DNA of 15,036 nucleotides from assembly GCA_043802345.1 (NCBI GenBank), contig JAZDLC010000327.1, forward strand, positions 1-15,036, in the 5' to 3' direction. Shown piece by piece: positions 5,346-12,897 of this stretch. Below the pieces are notes generated by a model. It was not told the origin of the DNA and did no database searches. It saw nothing but the letters and a program-made list of their open reading frames with translations. The DNA is from JAZDLC01 sp043802345. Lineage in GTDB: Bacteria > Planctomycetota > B15-G4 > JADJEK01. Position 1 is the stretch's first letter. Each line of letters opens with the position of its first letter. A program made the translations under genes and the position numbers.

Positions 5346-6551
5346 ATGCCGACATGCACCATGCCGTGGCGGTTCGCCGCCCTGCTTCTCCTCTCTGCCT
5401 GGCCCGCCTGCGCCTCGCACCCCAACACCGCCAAGCCTGCGGCCGATCCGTCGCAGGCGGAGGTGCCGCTCCCCGCGGCGCCTGGCTGGAACGCCTCCCT
5501 GGTCTACGAGGGTGACTCAGGGATCTGGGCGGTCGGCAGCGAGCAGTTCTTCTCGCGGCTCGGGTGTCCCGAAGTGTTCGGGTTGGACGATCGAGGCCGC
5601 TGCACGATCCTGATCTCCTACAGCGGCAAGTGGACGCCGCTCCAGACCGTTCAAGACGGCCAGTGGCTCGGTGCCCTTCAATACCTCGACCTGGATCCGC
5701 ACCTGCCCGGCAAGGAGATCTACGCCGGAGGGCTGAGGGGAAACCTGTACCAGATCCGCCCCCATTACGAGGTGGACTTCGACACCCGGATCATCGCCCG
5801 CTTTCCCGGACAGGAGATCCACACGCTCGTGGGCGGCGACCTGCTGCCGGATCGACCTGGCGAGGAACTGCTCGGCTTTTCCAAGCTGGGCGAGGTCTGG
5901 GACATACGGCCCGGAGCATCGCCCGGCCAGCCGTTCGAGGCCCCCGTCATCGCCGAGGTGGGCGGACGGGTCCGGCAGGCCGTGGTGCTGCCCGCGCGCG
6001 ACGGAGGAGCGCCATGGATCATCGGCACCTGCCGTTCCGGGAAGCTGCTGATGATGCGGATGATCGGGACCGGCCTGGATGTTCACACGATCGCGGAAGA
6101 GCCGATGGGATTGGGCCGGCTCTGCCTGGGACCACCGCATCACTTCCAGCCGCCGGTGCTGTACGTGACCCGTGACGACGGAGTGTTGCTGCGCTTCGAA
6201 GGCACGAAGGAGGAGGAGACCCGTTGGACGCAGGAGATCGTCTACGCCGGTCCGCAAGGCCCGCGCGGCGTCGTGGCAGGACGCTTCCATGAGGATCCCA
6301 CGGTCGAGAGCGTGGCTGTCTTCGGCTACTCGAAGAAGGTGCAGCTCCTCTCTCGCAAGGCCGGGGAGCCGTGGGTCGTGGAAACCATTTTCGAAGACCG
6401 CGAAAGTGGACACTTCCTGGCGGCCTGTGAACTGGACGGCCGCAATTCCACGGATGAACTGCTTGCCTCCGGGTACGGCAAGCGGATCGTGCTGCTCTCG
6501 CGACCGCCGGGATACGGGCTGCAGGGGGTCCCCACCGCCCCCGACGAGTGA
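5346..6551 (+). CDS. Secreted or lipid-anchored beta-propeller-like (FG-GAP/VCBS-type) protein
   Basis: I choose the ATG at 5346 (401 residues): it follows GGAG by 10 nt, sits downstream of the predicted promoter and begins a clean signal sequence (MPTCTMPWRFAALLLLSAWP). C22 after SAWPA might be a lipobox cysteine, but W and P at -3 and -2 are not canonical. The mature part has recurring blade-like motifs with Asp-rich turns followed by a GxE/DEL strand: 111-137 (LQYLDLDPHLPGKEIYAGGL), 161-187 (LVGGDLLPDRPGEELLGFSK), 309-335 (VVAGRFHEDPTVESVAVFGY) and 357-384 (FLAACELDGRNSTDELLASG). These resemble FG-GAP/VCBS propeller repeats, which often bind calcium or mediate surface interactions. No enzymatic motif is seen. 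It converges with the hybrid kinase gene across a 27-bp gap lacking a clear terminator. Confidence 0.8.
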   Translation: MPTCTMPWRFAALLLLSAWPACASHPNTAKPAADPSQAEVPLPAAPGWNASLVYEGDSGIWAVGSEQFFSRLGCPEVFGLDDRGRCTILISYSGKWTPLQTVQDGQWLGALQYLDLDPHLPGKEIYAGGLRGNLYQIRPHYEVDFDTRIIARFPGQEIHTLVGGDLLPDRPGEELLGFSKLGEVWDIRPGASPGQPFEAPVIAEVGGRVRQAVVLPARDGGAPWIIGTCRSGKLLMMRMIGTGLDVHTIAEEPMGLGRLCLGPPHHFQPPVLYVTRDDGVLLRFEGTKEEETRWTQEIVYAGPQGPRGVVAGRFHEDPTVESVAVFGYSKKVQLLSRKAGEPWVVETIFEDRESGHFLAACELDGRNSTDELLASGYGKRIVLLSRPPGYGLQGVPTAPDE

Positions 6552-6578
6552 TTCCCCTTCAGACCTCCGCCACCGCTC

Positions 6579-8906
6579 TCAGGCGACCGGAGCGTGGCGC
6601 AGAAGCGCCTCCCGCAGCAACGGCAGATCGATCGGCTTGGTGAGGAAGCCGTCCATTCCCGAGTCCAGACACTGCTCTCTGGCGGAAACCATGGCGCTCG
6701 CCGTCATGGCCAGTATCGGGATCCTCTCGCCGGAGGCCCGCCTCGTCTCCTCCTCACGGATGGCGCGAGTCACCTCGAAGCCGTTCATCCCCGGCATCTG
6801 ACAGTCCATCAGGATCAGATCGAAGCTCCCGTCCTGCCAGCATCGGATGGTCTCTGGTCCGTCGTCCGCACACTCGACGACGTGGCCCAGCTTGTCGAGG
6901 AGACGGACCGCCACCTTCTGGTTGATCGGGTCGTCATCCGCCAGGAGGATCCGGAGGGAGGCTCCCTCGCCCCCACTCTTGGGGTCTTCCCTGCCCGACT
7001 CCGTGGTGCGTTCATTCACGGCGCCTGGTACCGCGGCCCTGCCCGCCTCGATCGTGAACCAGAAGGTGGAACCACGACCCTCGATGCTCTCCAGACCGAT
7101 ATCTCCTCCCAGCAGATAGGCCAGCTTGCGGGAGATGGAGAGGCCCAGACCGGTGCCGCCATGCCTGGCGGTCACACTGGCATCTGCCTGCGTGAACCGC
7201 TGGAACAGCAGCTTCTGCCGTTCCTCGGGGATTCCGATCCCGGTATCTCGTACCGAGAACTTGATGATGACTGTGTCGGCGTCGGTCGGTTCCGCGGAGA
7301 GTCGCACCACCACCTCACCCCGCCCGGTGAACTTCACGGCGTTCCCGATCAGGTTGATCAGGATCTGCCGCACTCTGCCAACGTCCGAACGGATCCAGTC
7401 CGGCACGCCCCGGCCGACTTCAACACGGAGCGTCAGACCCTTGCTGCGCGCCGCGTGCTGGAACAGGTCGGCCAGATCACGCAGCAGTTCCTGTGTGGAG
7501 AAGTCGGCGTGCGTGATGTCGACCTTGCCAGCCTCGATCTTCGAGAGGTCGAGAACGTCATTGATCAGAGTGAGCAGGCCCGTGGCGGAGTGCCGAATGG
7601 TGTTCGTGTAGCCCCGCTGCTCCTCCGTGAGCTCCGTGTCGAGGAGCATGTCCGAGACCCCGATCAGGCAGTTCATCGGGGTGCGGATCTCGTGCGACAT
7701 GCTGGCCAGGAAGTCGCCCTTGGCCTGGCTAGCGGAACGGGCCAGTTCGGCCAGCCTTTCTGCTCGATCCAACGCGGCCTGCAGCCTTTCGTTCGCCAGG
7801 TCCGTCTCCTGCTTGGCCAGGCCCAGCCTCCGCAACACGTCCTTGCGAATCCCGGCATCCCGCTCCAGCCGTTCGCACATGTGGTCGAACTCCCGGGCCA
7901 GGTCACCGATCTCATCCCGCCGGCGAAGCCCGGTCCGGGAGTCGAGCTCGCCGCTGGAGTTGATCTCCTGCACGTGCAGGGTCAGCCACCGCAGCGGCCG
8001 CGTCACGGAAACGAAGACCGTCGAGAAGACGAGCAGGAGCAGGAGCCCGCCCACGGCCAGCATGGCGAGGAAGGTGAACCGTCCCGCGGCGTCGCCCCTC
8101 GCGGTGATCTCCCGGGGCAAGGCGGCCTCGATCGTCAACGAGCCCTCTCCTCCCAGTTCCGCGAACGCCAGGAACCCGGTCGACTGTCGACGGTCGACCT
8201 CGACGACCACAGGTTTCCCGACCGCGTTTCCCGCGGCAAGACCGGGCGGATCCGCCTCCTCAGGCGGCCGGATGTCGAAGTCCACGAGCGTCTGTTCCCG
8301 CATCGTCTCGAGCAGGGCGCCTTGTAGGAAGCGCACCATCACCACGCTTCCCCTCACCGGCCCTTCCCCTTCGCTATTCAAGATCGGTCTCACCGCGACC
8401 ACCAGCGGGCCGTACTCGCTGGACCAGAGGCCGGAGATCGGATCGGAACGCGTGGGGCTGAGTCGAAGCGGGTGGCCGACCGGAAGCGGAGCTTCCAGAA
8501 AACGGGGGAGGTCGACGTACTCCTCCTCAGACAGATCGTAGGTCCGCCCCCAGACCAGCTCGCCCTGACCATTGTAGAACGCGATCAGATTGACGGCATT
8601 CTCGGTGTAGGTGTTCTCCAGGAGATTGGTCGCGCGGTACTCCGCGTTGGAGTCCTGAATGAAGCGATAGGTGTCGTCCCAGGTCGCCCAGTCGGTCGCC
8701 AGCAGGTCGAGATGGCGAATCTCCCGCCGCAGCGCCCCGGCGCAGCGATTCAGGTCCTCTTCCGCGCGCTGCTTCTCGAGCTGGTGGAAACTGGGAAAGA
8801 CCACATACTGCTCGACGCCAAGCGCCAGCGCGACCAACACCAGGGTCGCGGACGCCAGGACCAGCTGGAGCTTTCCGTTCAGGCTCAAGAGACGCCAGAC
8901 CTCCAC
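6579..8906 (-). CDS. CHASE4-HAMP hybrid sensor histidine kinase with receiver domain
   Basis: The order of parts is: TM helix (about 13-33), periplasmic CHASE4-type sensor (about 35-200, hallmark ATDWATWDDTYRFI at 70-83), further periplasmic segment, TM helix (about 276-300), HAMP (about 300-352), coiled coil (about 360-395), HisKA with H405 in ASMSHEIRTPMN, HATPase_c (N-box NLIGNAVKFT 518-527, DTGIGIP 554-560, GGTGLGLSIS 583-592), Pro/Ser/Glu linker, and a C-terminal receiver (D657-D659, phospho-acceptor D701, T735, K757). All catalytic residues are intact. There is no Hpt domain and no partner regulator beside it, so phosphate must pass to an unlinked Hpt protein, or the attached receiver tunes the kinase. 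The GTG at 8906 lacks a well-spaced Shine-Dalgarno sequence. GGAGGT inside the first codons lies 10 nt before a TTG at 8888, which would give 769 residues and may be the real start. Confidence 0.93.
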   Translation of the reverse strand: MEVWRLLSLNGKLQLVLASATLVLVALALGVEQYVVFPSFHQLEKQRAEEDLNRCAGALRREIRHLDLLATDWATWDDTYRFIQDSNAEYRATNLLENTYTENAVNLIAFYNGQGELVWGRTYDLSEEEYVDLPRFLEAPLPVGHPLRLSPTRSDPISGLWSSEYGPLVVAVRPILNSEGEGPVRGSVVMVRFLQGALLETMREQTLVDFDIRPPEEADPPGLAAGNAVGKPVVVEVDRRQSTGFLAFAELGGEGSLTIEAALPREITARGDAAGRFTFLAMLAVGGLLLLLVFSTVFVSVTRPLRWLTLHVQEINSSGELDSRTGLRRRDEIGDLAREFDHMCERLERDAGIRKDVLRRLGLAKQETDLANERLQAALDRAERLAELARSASQAKGDFLASMSHEIRTPMNCLIGVSDMLLDTELTEEQRGYTNTIRHSATGLLTLINDVLDLSKIEAGKVDITHADFSTQELLRDLADLFQHAARSKGLTLRVEVGRGVPDWIRSDVGRVRQILINLIGNAVKFTGRGEVVVRLSAEPTDADTVIIKFSVRDTGIGIPEERQKLLFQRFTQADASVTARHGGTGLGLSISRKLAYLLGGDIGLESIEGRGSTFWFTIEAGRAAVPGAVNERTTESGREDPKSGGEGASLRILLADDDPINQKVAVRLLDKLGHVVECADDGPETIRCWQDGSFDLILMDCQMPGMNGFEVTRAIREEETRRASGERIPILAMTASAMVSAREQCLDSGMDGFLTKPIDLPLLREALLRHAPVA

Positions 8907-8969
8907 CGGAAGCGGAACGAGGCACTCCCTGAGGCTCCATCGGCAGATCAGCCGGCTCGACTTGGGGGA

Positions 8970-8998
8970 TTAAAGGACCGGCCGGATTCTGGTATGAC
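8970..8998 (+). promoter_or_regulatory. Possible extended -10 promoter for pgm
   Basis: TGGTATGAC (8990-8998) fits an extended -10 (TGn followed by TATGAC, 4/6). The -35 position 17 bp upstream (TTAAAG, 8970-8975) is poor. The start would be near 9005, giving a leader of about 33 nt. The rest of the 131-bp divergent gap shows only the 8-bp palindrome CCGGCCGG at 8978-8985, between the two boxes. Confidence 0.35.
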
Positions 8999-9037
8999 GG
9001 CCACCTGGATCGCCTTGCACACCCAAGGGAGGCAGAC

Positions 9038-10678
9038 GTGACGACCCATGCCAGGGCGGGACAACCCGCTGATCGTTCGATGCTGATCGACATTCCTCGG
9101 CTGGTGAGCGCCTACTACACCGACAAGCCCAGTCCCCACCACGCGGCGGAGCGGGTCTCCTTCGGCACCTCCGGCCACCGGGGCTCTTCACTGGCCTTGA
9201 GTTTCAACGAGGATCACATCCTGGCCATCACCCAGGCGATCTGCACCTACCGGCAACGGGCCCGCGTGGATGGGCCGCTGTTCCTCGGCAAGGACACCCA
9301 CGCCCTCTCCGAACCCGCGGTCCGGTCCGCCCTGGAAGTCCTGGCGGGCAACGAGATCCAGGTCCGCGTGGACGAGGCCGGCGGATACACTCCCACTCCG
9401 GTGGTTTCCCACGCGATCGTGAACTTCAACCGGGGCCGCAAGCGCTCGTTCGCGGACGGCATCGTGATCACCCCCTCGCACAATCCGCCGGCGGACGGGG
9501 GCTTCAAGTACAACCCTCCCCACGGCGGCCCGGCCGGAGCCGAGGCGACCGCCTGGATCGAACAGGAGGCGAACCGGCTGCTTCAGGAAGGCCTGAAATC
9601 GGTTCGCCGGATGCCGTATTCGCGGGCCAGGAGCGCCGCCAGCACCACGTTGCATGACTTCGTCGGGGCGTACACCAAGGAACTGGGCCAGGTCGTCGAC
9701 ATGGCCTCCATCCGGAATGCCGGGATCCATATCGGCATCGATCCGATGGGCGGCGCGGGAGTCGCCTACTGGGGGCCGATTGCCGAGCAGTACGGCCTGG
9801 ACATCGAGGTGGTCAACGACCAGGTCGACCCCACCTTCGCCTTCATGCGGCTGGACTGGGACGGCAAGATCCGCATGGACTGCAGCTCTCCCTTCGCCAT
9901 GGCGGGACTGGTGGAACTGAAAGACCGGTTCGACATCGCCTGCGGCAACGACACCGACTACGACCGCCATGGAATCGTCACCAGAAGCGCCGGCCTGATG
10001 AACCCGAATCACTACCTCGCGGTGGCGATTCGCTACCTCTTCTTGAACCGGCCCGACTGGGGCCAGGATCTTGCCGTCGGCAAGACGCTGGTCAGCTCCA
10101 GCATGATCGATCGGGTCGCCGCCGATCTCGGCCGCCCGCTGCTGGAGGTTCCGGTGGGGTTCAAGTGGTTCGTGGATGGCCTGAAGAACGGCACCGTCGG
10201 TTTCGGCGGGGAGGAGAGCGCCGGGGCGTCCTTCCTCCGCAGGGACGGGGCGACCTGGTGCACCGACAAGGATGGCATCATCCTGGACCTGCTGGCGGCG
10301 GAGATCCTGGCCGTCACCGGCAAGGACCCGGGCGAACGTTACGAGGAGTTGAAGCAGCAGTTCGGCGAGCCGGTGTACGAGCGCATCGACGCGCCCGCAA
10401 CGCCGGAGCAGAAGGCGGTGTTGCAGCAACTCTCTCCGGACCAGGTCACCGCGACGGAACTGGCGGGCGAGAAGATCCTGGCCCGGCTCACCAAGGCGCC
10501 CGGCAACGGGGCCGGCATCGGCGGCCTGAAGGTGGTGACGGAAAACGGCTGGTTCGCGGCCAGGCCGTCCGGCACCGAGGACATCTACAAGATCTACGCG
10601 GAGAGTTTCCTGGGCAAGACCCACCTGCGGCGGATCCAGGAGGAGGCGCGGGAGATCGTCTCCCGGGCGCTGGCGTAG
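9038..10678 (+). CDS. pgm: Phosphoglucomutase (alpha-D-glucose phosphate-specific)
   Basis: This interconverts glucose 1-phosphate and glucose 6-phosphate in the cytoplasm, supplying glycogen, cell-wall sugars and UDP-glucose. At 546 residues it matches the usual length of the E. coli Pgm type and is strongly similar to it along its whole length, from the N-terminal RAGQPA motif onward. Key sites are FGTSGHRGS (42-50), the phosphoserine S147 in GIVITPSHNPPADGG, metal ligands D305/D307/D309 in GNDTDYDRHG, the sugar-binding GEES at 391-394 and phosphate-binding RPSGTE at 509-514. The start is GTG with a strong Shine-Dalgarno sequence (GGGAGG, about 5 nt away). An ATG 14 codons later is less likely because the E. 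coli-like N-terminus would be lost. It is divergent from the hybrid kinase and looks monocistronic. Confidence 0.97.
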   Translation: MTTHARAGQPADRSMLIDIPRLVSAYYTDKPSPHHAAERVSFGTSGHRGSSLALSFNEDHILAITQAICTYRQRARVDGPLFLGKDTHALSEPAVRSALEVLAGNEIQVRVDEAGGYTPTPVVSHAIVNFNRGRKRSFADGIVITPSHNPPADGGFKYNPPHGGPAGAEATAWIEQEANRLLQEGLKSVRRMPYSRARSAASTTLHDFVGAYTKELGQVVDMASIRNAGIHIGIDPMGGAGVAYWGPIAEQYGLDIEVVNDQVDPTFAFMRLDWDGKIRMDCSSPFAMAGLVELKDRFDIACGNDTDYDRHGIVTRSAGLMNPNHYLAVAIRYLFLNRPDWGQDLAVGKTLVSSSMIDRVAADLGRPLLEVPVGFKWFVDGLKNGTVGFGGEESAGASFLRRDGATWCTDKDGIILDLLAAEILAVTGKDPGERYEELKQQFGEPVYERIDAPATPEQKAVLQQLSPDQVTATELAGEKILARLTKAPGNGAGIGGLKVVTENGWFAARPSGTEDIYKIYAESFLGKTHLRRIQEEAREIVSRALA

Positions 10679-10680
10679 CA

Positions 10681-10725
10681 GGAACGGTTTTCCGGTTCGG
10701 GGAGTCTTGGAGGGAACAGTTTTCC
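10681..10725. repeat. Pair of 13-bp near-identical direct repeats after pgm
   Basis: GGAACGGTTTTCC (10681-10693) and GGAACAGTTTTCC (10713-10725) differ at one base and are 32 bp apart. Each is itself a partial dyad (GGAA-N5-TTCC). They begin 2 bp after the pgm stop codon. Role unknown; no convincing intrinsic terminator for pgm was found here. Confidence 0.4.
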
Positions 10726-10817
10726 CCCGGGTGGGGATGCGGGGGATGACTCACCATAGAAGGGGCCGCTGGCCGCGGCCGAGGAGGTGTTCCCGACTTG
10801 CTCGGCCTGCCACCGAA

Positions 10818-10919
10818 GAATCGAAATCGAAATCGCCGTCGAAATCGAAATCGATTGGTCTCATGCCACTCGGAAGGCGCATCCGATCGATTTCGATTTC
10901 TATTTCGATTTCGATATTC
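10818..10919. repeat. Large imperfect palindrome of TCGAAA hexamer repeats
   Basis: The left arm (10818-10855) consists of tandem TCGAAA/ATCGAA hexamers interrupted by CGCCG. The right arm (10886-10919) is the same motif in inverse orientation (CGATTT), with a 30-nt loop between them. Inner stem: 15 perfect bases (GAAATCGAAATCGAT). Outer stem: 14 perfect bases (ATCGAAATCGAAAT) after a small internal mismatch. The element is far more AT-rich than its surroundings. It fills most of the 295-bp gap between pgm and the next gene and ends 54 nt before that gene's ATG. Its build parallels the palindrome at 1-65, although the unit differs. Confidence 0.85.
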
Positions 10920-10973
10920 AAAGGCCCCGCTCCCAACCGGCACGGCGGTTGCATCATGCCGCGAGGTGCAACC

Positions 10974-11417
10974 ATGAACATTTCACCCATCAGCAACACG
11001 ATCATCCGGGAGCAACTCTCGCCGAAGAGCCTGCCCGAGACTCCCGGCTCGGTGGAGAAGTCGGTGTTCGGCGAGGACGGTTTCGGCTTCGGTGATGTGC
11101 TCGATCTCGTGAATCCCCTCCAGCACATTCCGGTGGTCTCCACCATCTACCGCGCCGTGACCGACGATGGCATCGCGAATGGCCCGCGGATTCTGGGTGG
11201 GGGCCTGTTCGGGGCGTTCCTGGGTGGCGTCGGGGGGCTCATCAGCTCGGTGTTCGATGTGGGGCTCAAGGAGTCGACCGGCCGGGACCTGGGAGAACAT
11301 GTCCTGTCCTGGTTCAGGGACGACGCACCGGCGCCGCCTGCGACGACCCGGTTGGAAGCGCTCGCCGCGTATCGCGCTCAGTCAGAAGAGCTCTCCTCCC
11401 GCCTGGCCAGTTCATAG
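10974..11417 (+). CDS. Small conserved-looking hypothetical protein with a glycine-rich hydrophobic core
   Basis: The ATG at 10974 is chosen because GAGGTG lies 5 nt upstream. The longer in-frame version from 10707 would translate the hexamer palindrome into low-complexity SKSKS/ISISIS peptide. The 147-residue product has a polar N-terminus, then GDVLDLVNPLQHIPVVSTIYRAVTDDGI, a Gly-rich hydrophobic stretch (LGGGLFGAFLGGVGGLISSVFDVG) and KESTGRDLGEHVLSWF, then a Pro/Ala-rich tail. From memory, small proteins with a DVL-NPLQHIPVVSTIYR core plus a glycine-rich segment recur in alphaproteobacteria and others without assigned function. No signal peptide is present; the glycine-rich part may associate with membrane. 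Its 3' end overlaps the convergent cysteine desulfurase gene by 40 bp. Confidence 0.75.
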   Translation: MNISPISNTIIREQLSPKSLPETPGSVEKSVFGEDGFGFGDVLDLVNPLQHIPVVSTIYRAVTDDGIANGPRILGGGLFGAFLGGVGGLISSVFDVGLKESTGRDLGEHVLSWFRDDAPAPPATTRLEALAAYRAQSEELSSRLASS

Positions 11418-12577
11418 AGCGGCGACATCTCCCGCAGCCTGCGCACGCCCCTCACGGTCAGCGCGATGACCCGGTCGACCTCTGCCTCGGTGGTCATCCG
11501 GCCCAGCCCGAAGCGGATCGAGGCGTGGGTCTGTTCCTCGGGTGTCTGGATCGCCTTCAGCACGTGGGAGGCTTGCCGGCTGGTGGAGTTGCAGGCCGAG
11601 CCGGAAGAGACGGCGACTTCCTTCATGTCCATCATCAGCGCCTCGCCGTCGACATAGGCGAAGCCGAGATTCAGATTCCCCGGCAGGCGCTCCGTCGCAT
11701 GCCCGTTGAGACGCGCGTGGTCGAGGCTGTCCATGATGCCGCGACGGAGCCGCTCCCGCAGGGCCGTCAGGCGCTGGATCTCATCCTTGAGTTCCGCCTG
11801 GGCCAGCTCGCAGGCCTTGCCCAGGCCCACGATACCGGCCACGTTCAGCGTCCCGGGGCGCATGCCACGCTCCTGCCCTCCCCCGTGGAACTGGCAGGCG
11901 AGCCGCACGTTGGGATGGGCCTTGCGCACGTACAGCGCCCCCACCCCCTTCGGGCCGTACATCTTGTGGCCGGTGAACGAGAGCATGTCGATGTGGTCCC
12001 GCTTGACATCCAACGGGAGCTTTCCCACCCCCTGGGTGGCGTCGCAGAAGAACAGCACCCCATGCTCACGGCAGATCCGCCCGATCTCTCCGCTCGGGTG
12101 CACGCTGCCGATCTCGTTGTTGGCGGCCATGAGCGCGACCAGGATCGTCTGCTTCGTGATGGCGCGCTCAAGCCGGGCCAGATCGATCATGCCGGCGGAA
12201 TCCACCTCCAGGCGCACGATCTTGACCCCTCTCCCCTCGAGGTAGCGCACCGTGTCGAGCACCGCGGGGTGCTCGGTCACGCAGGTGATGATCTCCCTGC
12301 CGCCGCCCCCTGCGTGGAGCTCCGCCGTACCTTTCAGGGCCAGATTGATCCCCTCGGTGGAGCCGCTCGTGAACAGGATGTCGATCGGTTCGGCGCCGAG
12401 GATCCGGGCACACTGCTCCCGGGCCTGCTTGACCGCCGCCGCCGCCTCCCACCCGTACGAGTGCGAGTTGCTGGCGGCATTACCGAAGCTCTCCCGGAAA
12501 AACGGCAGCATCACCTCCAGAACCCGCTCGTCCACCGGAGTCGTCGCCTGATAATCCATGTAGATCGGTCGGTTCAC
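11378..12577 (-). CDS. iscS: Cysteine desulfurase, IscS/NifS family
   Basis: This PLP enzyme removes sulfur from cysteine for Fe-S cluster and tRNA thio-modification pathways in the cytoplasm. At 399 residues it is close to IscS length. All catalytic residues are present: H103, D179, Q182, PLP-lysine K205 in SFTGHKMYGPKG and the persulfide cysteine C329 in SSGSACNSTS. The numbering is nearly the same as E. coli IscS (H104, D180, Q183, K206, C328). The C-terminus ends soon after SPLYELARRE, shorter than the E. coli tail that contacts IscU. No iscR, iscU or hscA lies beside it, so it is a lone gene here; NifS or a tRNA-sulfur role cannot be excluded. The start is GTG with a strong AAGGAGG 7 nt upstream. 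Confidence 0.95.
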   Translation of the reverse strand: MNRPIYMDYQATTPVDERVLEVMLPFFRESFGNAASNSHSYGWEAAAAVKQAREQCARILGAEPIDILFTSGSTEGINLALKGTAELHAGGGGREIITCVTEHPAVLDTVRYLEGRGVKIVRLEVDSAGMIDLARLERAITKQTILVALMAANNEIGSVHPSGEIGRICREHGVLFFCDATQGVGKLPLDVKRDHIDMLSFTGHKMYGPKGVGALYVRKAHPNVRLACQFHGGGQERGMRPGTLNVAGIVGLGKACELAQAELKDEIQRLTALRERLRRGIMDSLDHARLNGHATERLPGNLNLGFAYVDGEALMMDMKEVAVSSGSACNSTSRQASHVLKAIQTPEEQTHASIRFGLGRMTTEAEVDRVIALTVRGVRRLREMSPLYELARREESSSD

Positions 12578-12606
12578 TGGTTTGCCTCCTTGAATAGCCC
12601 ACTCTA

Positions 12607-12628
12607 CCTCTGAGAGGCCCCTCAGAGG
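12607..12628. promoter_or_regulatory. Inverted repeat in the iscS leader
   Basis: CCTCTGAG-AGGCCC-CTCAGAGG has perfect 8-bp arms and a 6-nt loop. It sits 30-51 bp upstream of the iscS GTG, so in the minus-strand mRNA it forms a stable hairpin ahead of the ribosome binding site, or it acts as an operator between the divergent iscS and nrdJ genes. It does not look like a canonical IscR site. Confidence 0.45.
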
Positions 12629-12693
12629 CCTTCCTTCGGGGTTGAAACGGACCGTCTCTGGACAAAGATTGGATGAAGATCACCCCTTGCGTG

Positions 12694-12709
12694 CCACAAT
12701 ATCTTGGCT
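12694..12709 (+). promoter_or_regulatory. NrdR box 1 (candidate) upstream of nrdJ
   Basis: CCACAATATCTTGGCT agrees at 12 of 16 positions with the NrdR consensus acaCwAtATaTwGtgt, including the AT-rich core. NrdR is the ATP-cone repressor of ribonucleotide reductase genes and binds paired boxes. A weaker second box follows at the expected phasing (12725-12740). A weak -35/-10 pair (TTGGCT 12704-12709, TCTACA 12727-12732) overlaps both boxes, consistent with repression by blocking RNA polymerase. Confidence 0.6.
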
Positions 12710-12724
12710 ACTGTGGTGCTGGCT

Positions 12725-12740
12725 CATCTACAGGTAGTGG
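12725..12740 (+). promoter_or_regulatory. NrdR box 2 (candidate) upstream of nrdJ
   Basis: CATCTACAGGTAGTGG agrees at 9 of 16 positions with the NrdR consensus and has a dyad core CTAC-AG-GTAG. It is separated from box 1 by 15 bp, so the boxes start 31 bp apart, which is the three-turn spacing known for tandem NrdR boxes. Alone it would be weak; the spacing is what supports it. Confidence 0.5.
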
Positions 12741-12757
12741 TTCATGCTGTCTGAATC

Positions 12758-12784
12758 AGCCCTCGATGCCTCTGGCCGAGGGCT
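12758..12784 (+). promoter_or_regulatory. Leader hairpin, possible attenuator
   Basis: AGCCCTCG and CGAGGGCT pair perfectly over 8 bp with an 11-nt loop, followed by TTCTC. The stem is terminator-like but the T-run is short, so termination would be inefficient. It lies in the nrdJ leader, downstream of the NrdR-like boxes. Confidence 0.35.
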
Positions 12785-12813
12785 TTCTCACCTACGGTGG
12801 GCCATTCGTGTGC

Positions 12814-12834
12814 GCAGGCCAGGTGGTGGCCTGC
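12814..12834 (+). promoter_or_regulatory. Second leader hairpin upstream of nrdJ
   Basis: GCAGGCCA-GGTGG-TGGCCTGC has perfect 8-bp arms and a 5-nt loop. It is the middle of three hairpins between 12740 and the nrdJ ATG at 12920. Confidence 0.4.
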
Positions 12835-12871
12835 TACGAGTACTTCGGCGAAGAAGACCGCTTGCTACGCG

Positions 12872-12897
12872 GCGGGGATTGCCTTCGGGAATCCCGC
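12872..12897 (+). promoter_or_regulatory. UUCG-capped hairpin just upstream of the nrdJ ribosome binding site
   Basis: GCGGG/CCCGC, ATT/AAT and CC/GG stems stack with two bulged G around a TTCG tetraloop, giving about 10 pairs and an unusually stable fold. It ends about 10 nt before the GGGAGGGG Shine-Dalgarno sequence. No cobalamin-riboswitch conserved boxes are recognisable around it. Confidence 0.45.

Noticed and set aside
10707..10973. N-terminal extension of the small hypothetical protein
   Set aside because: It would translate the hexamer palindrome into SKSKS and ISISIS runs. The ATG at 10974 has a proper ribosome binding site and begins sensible protein.
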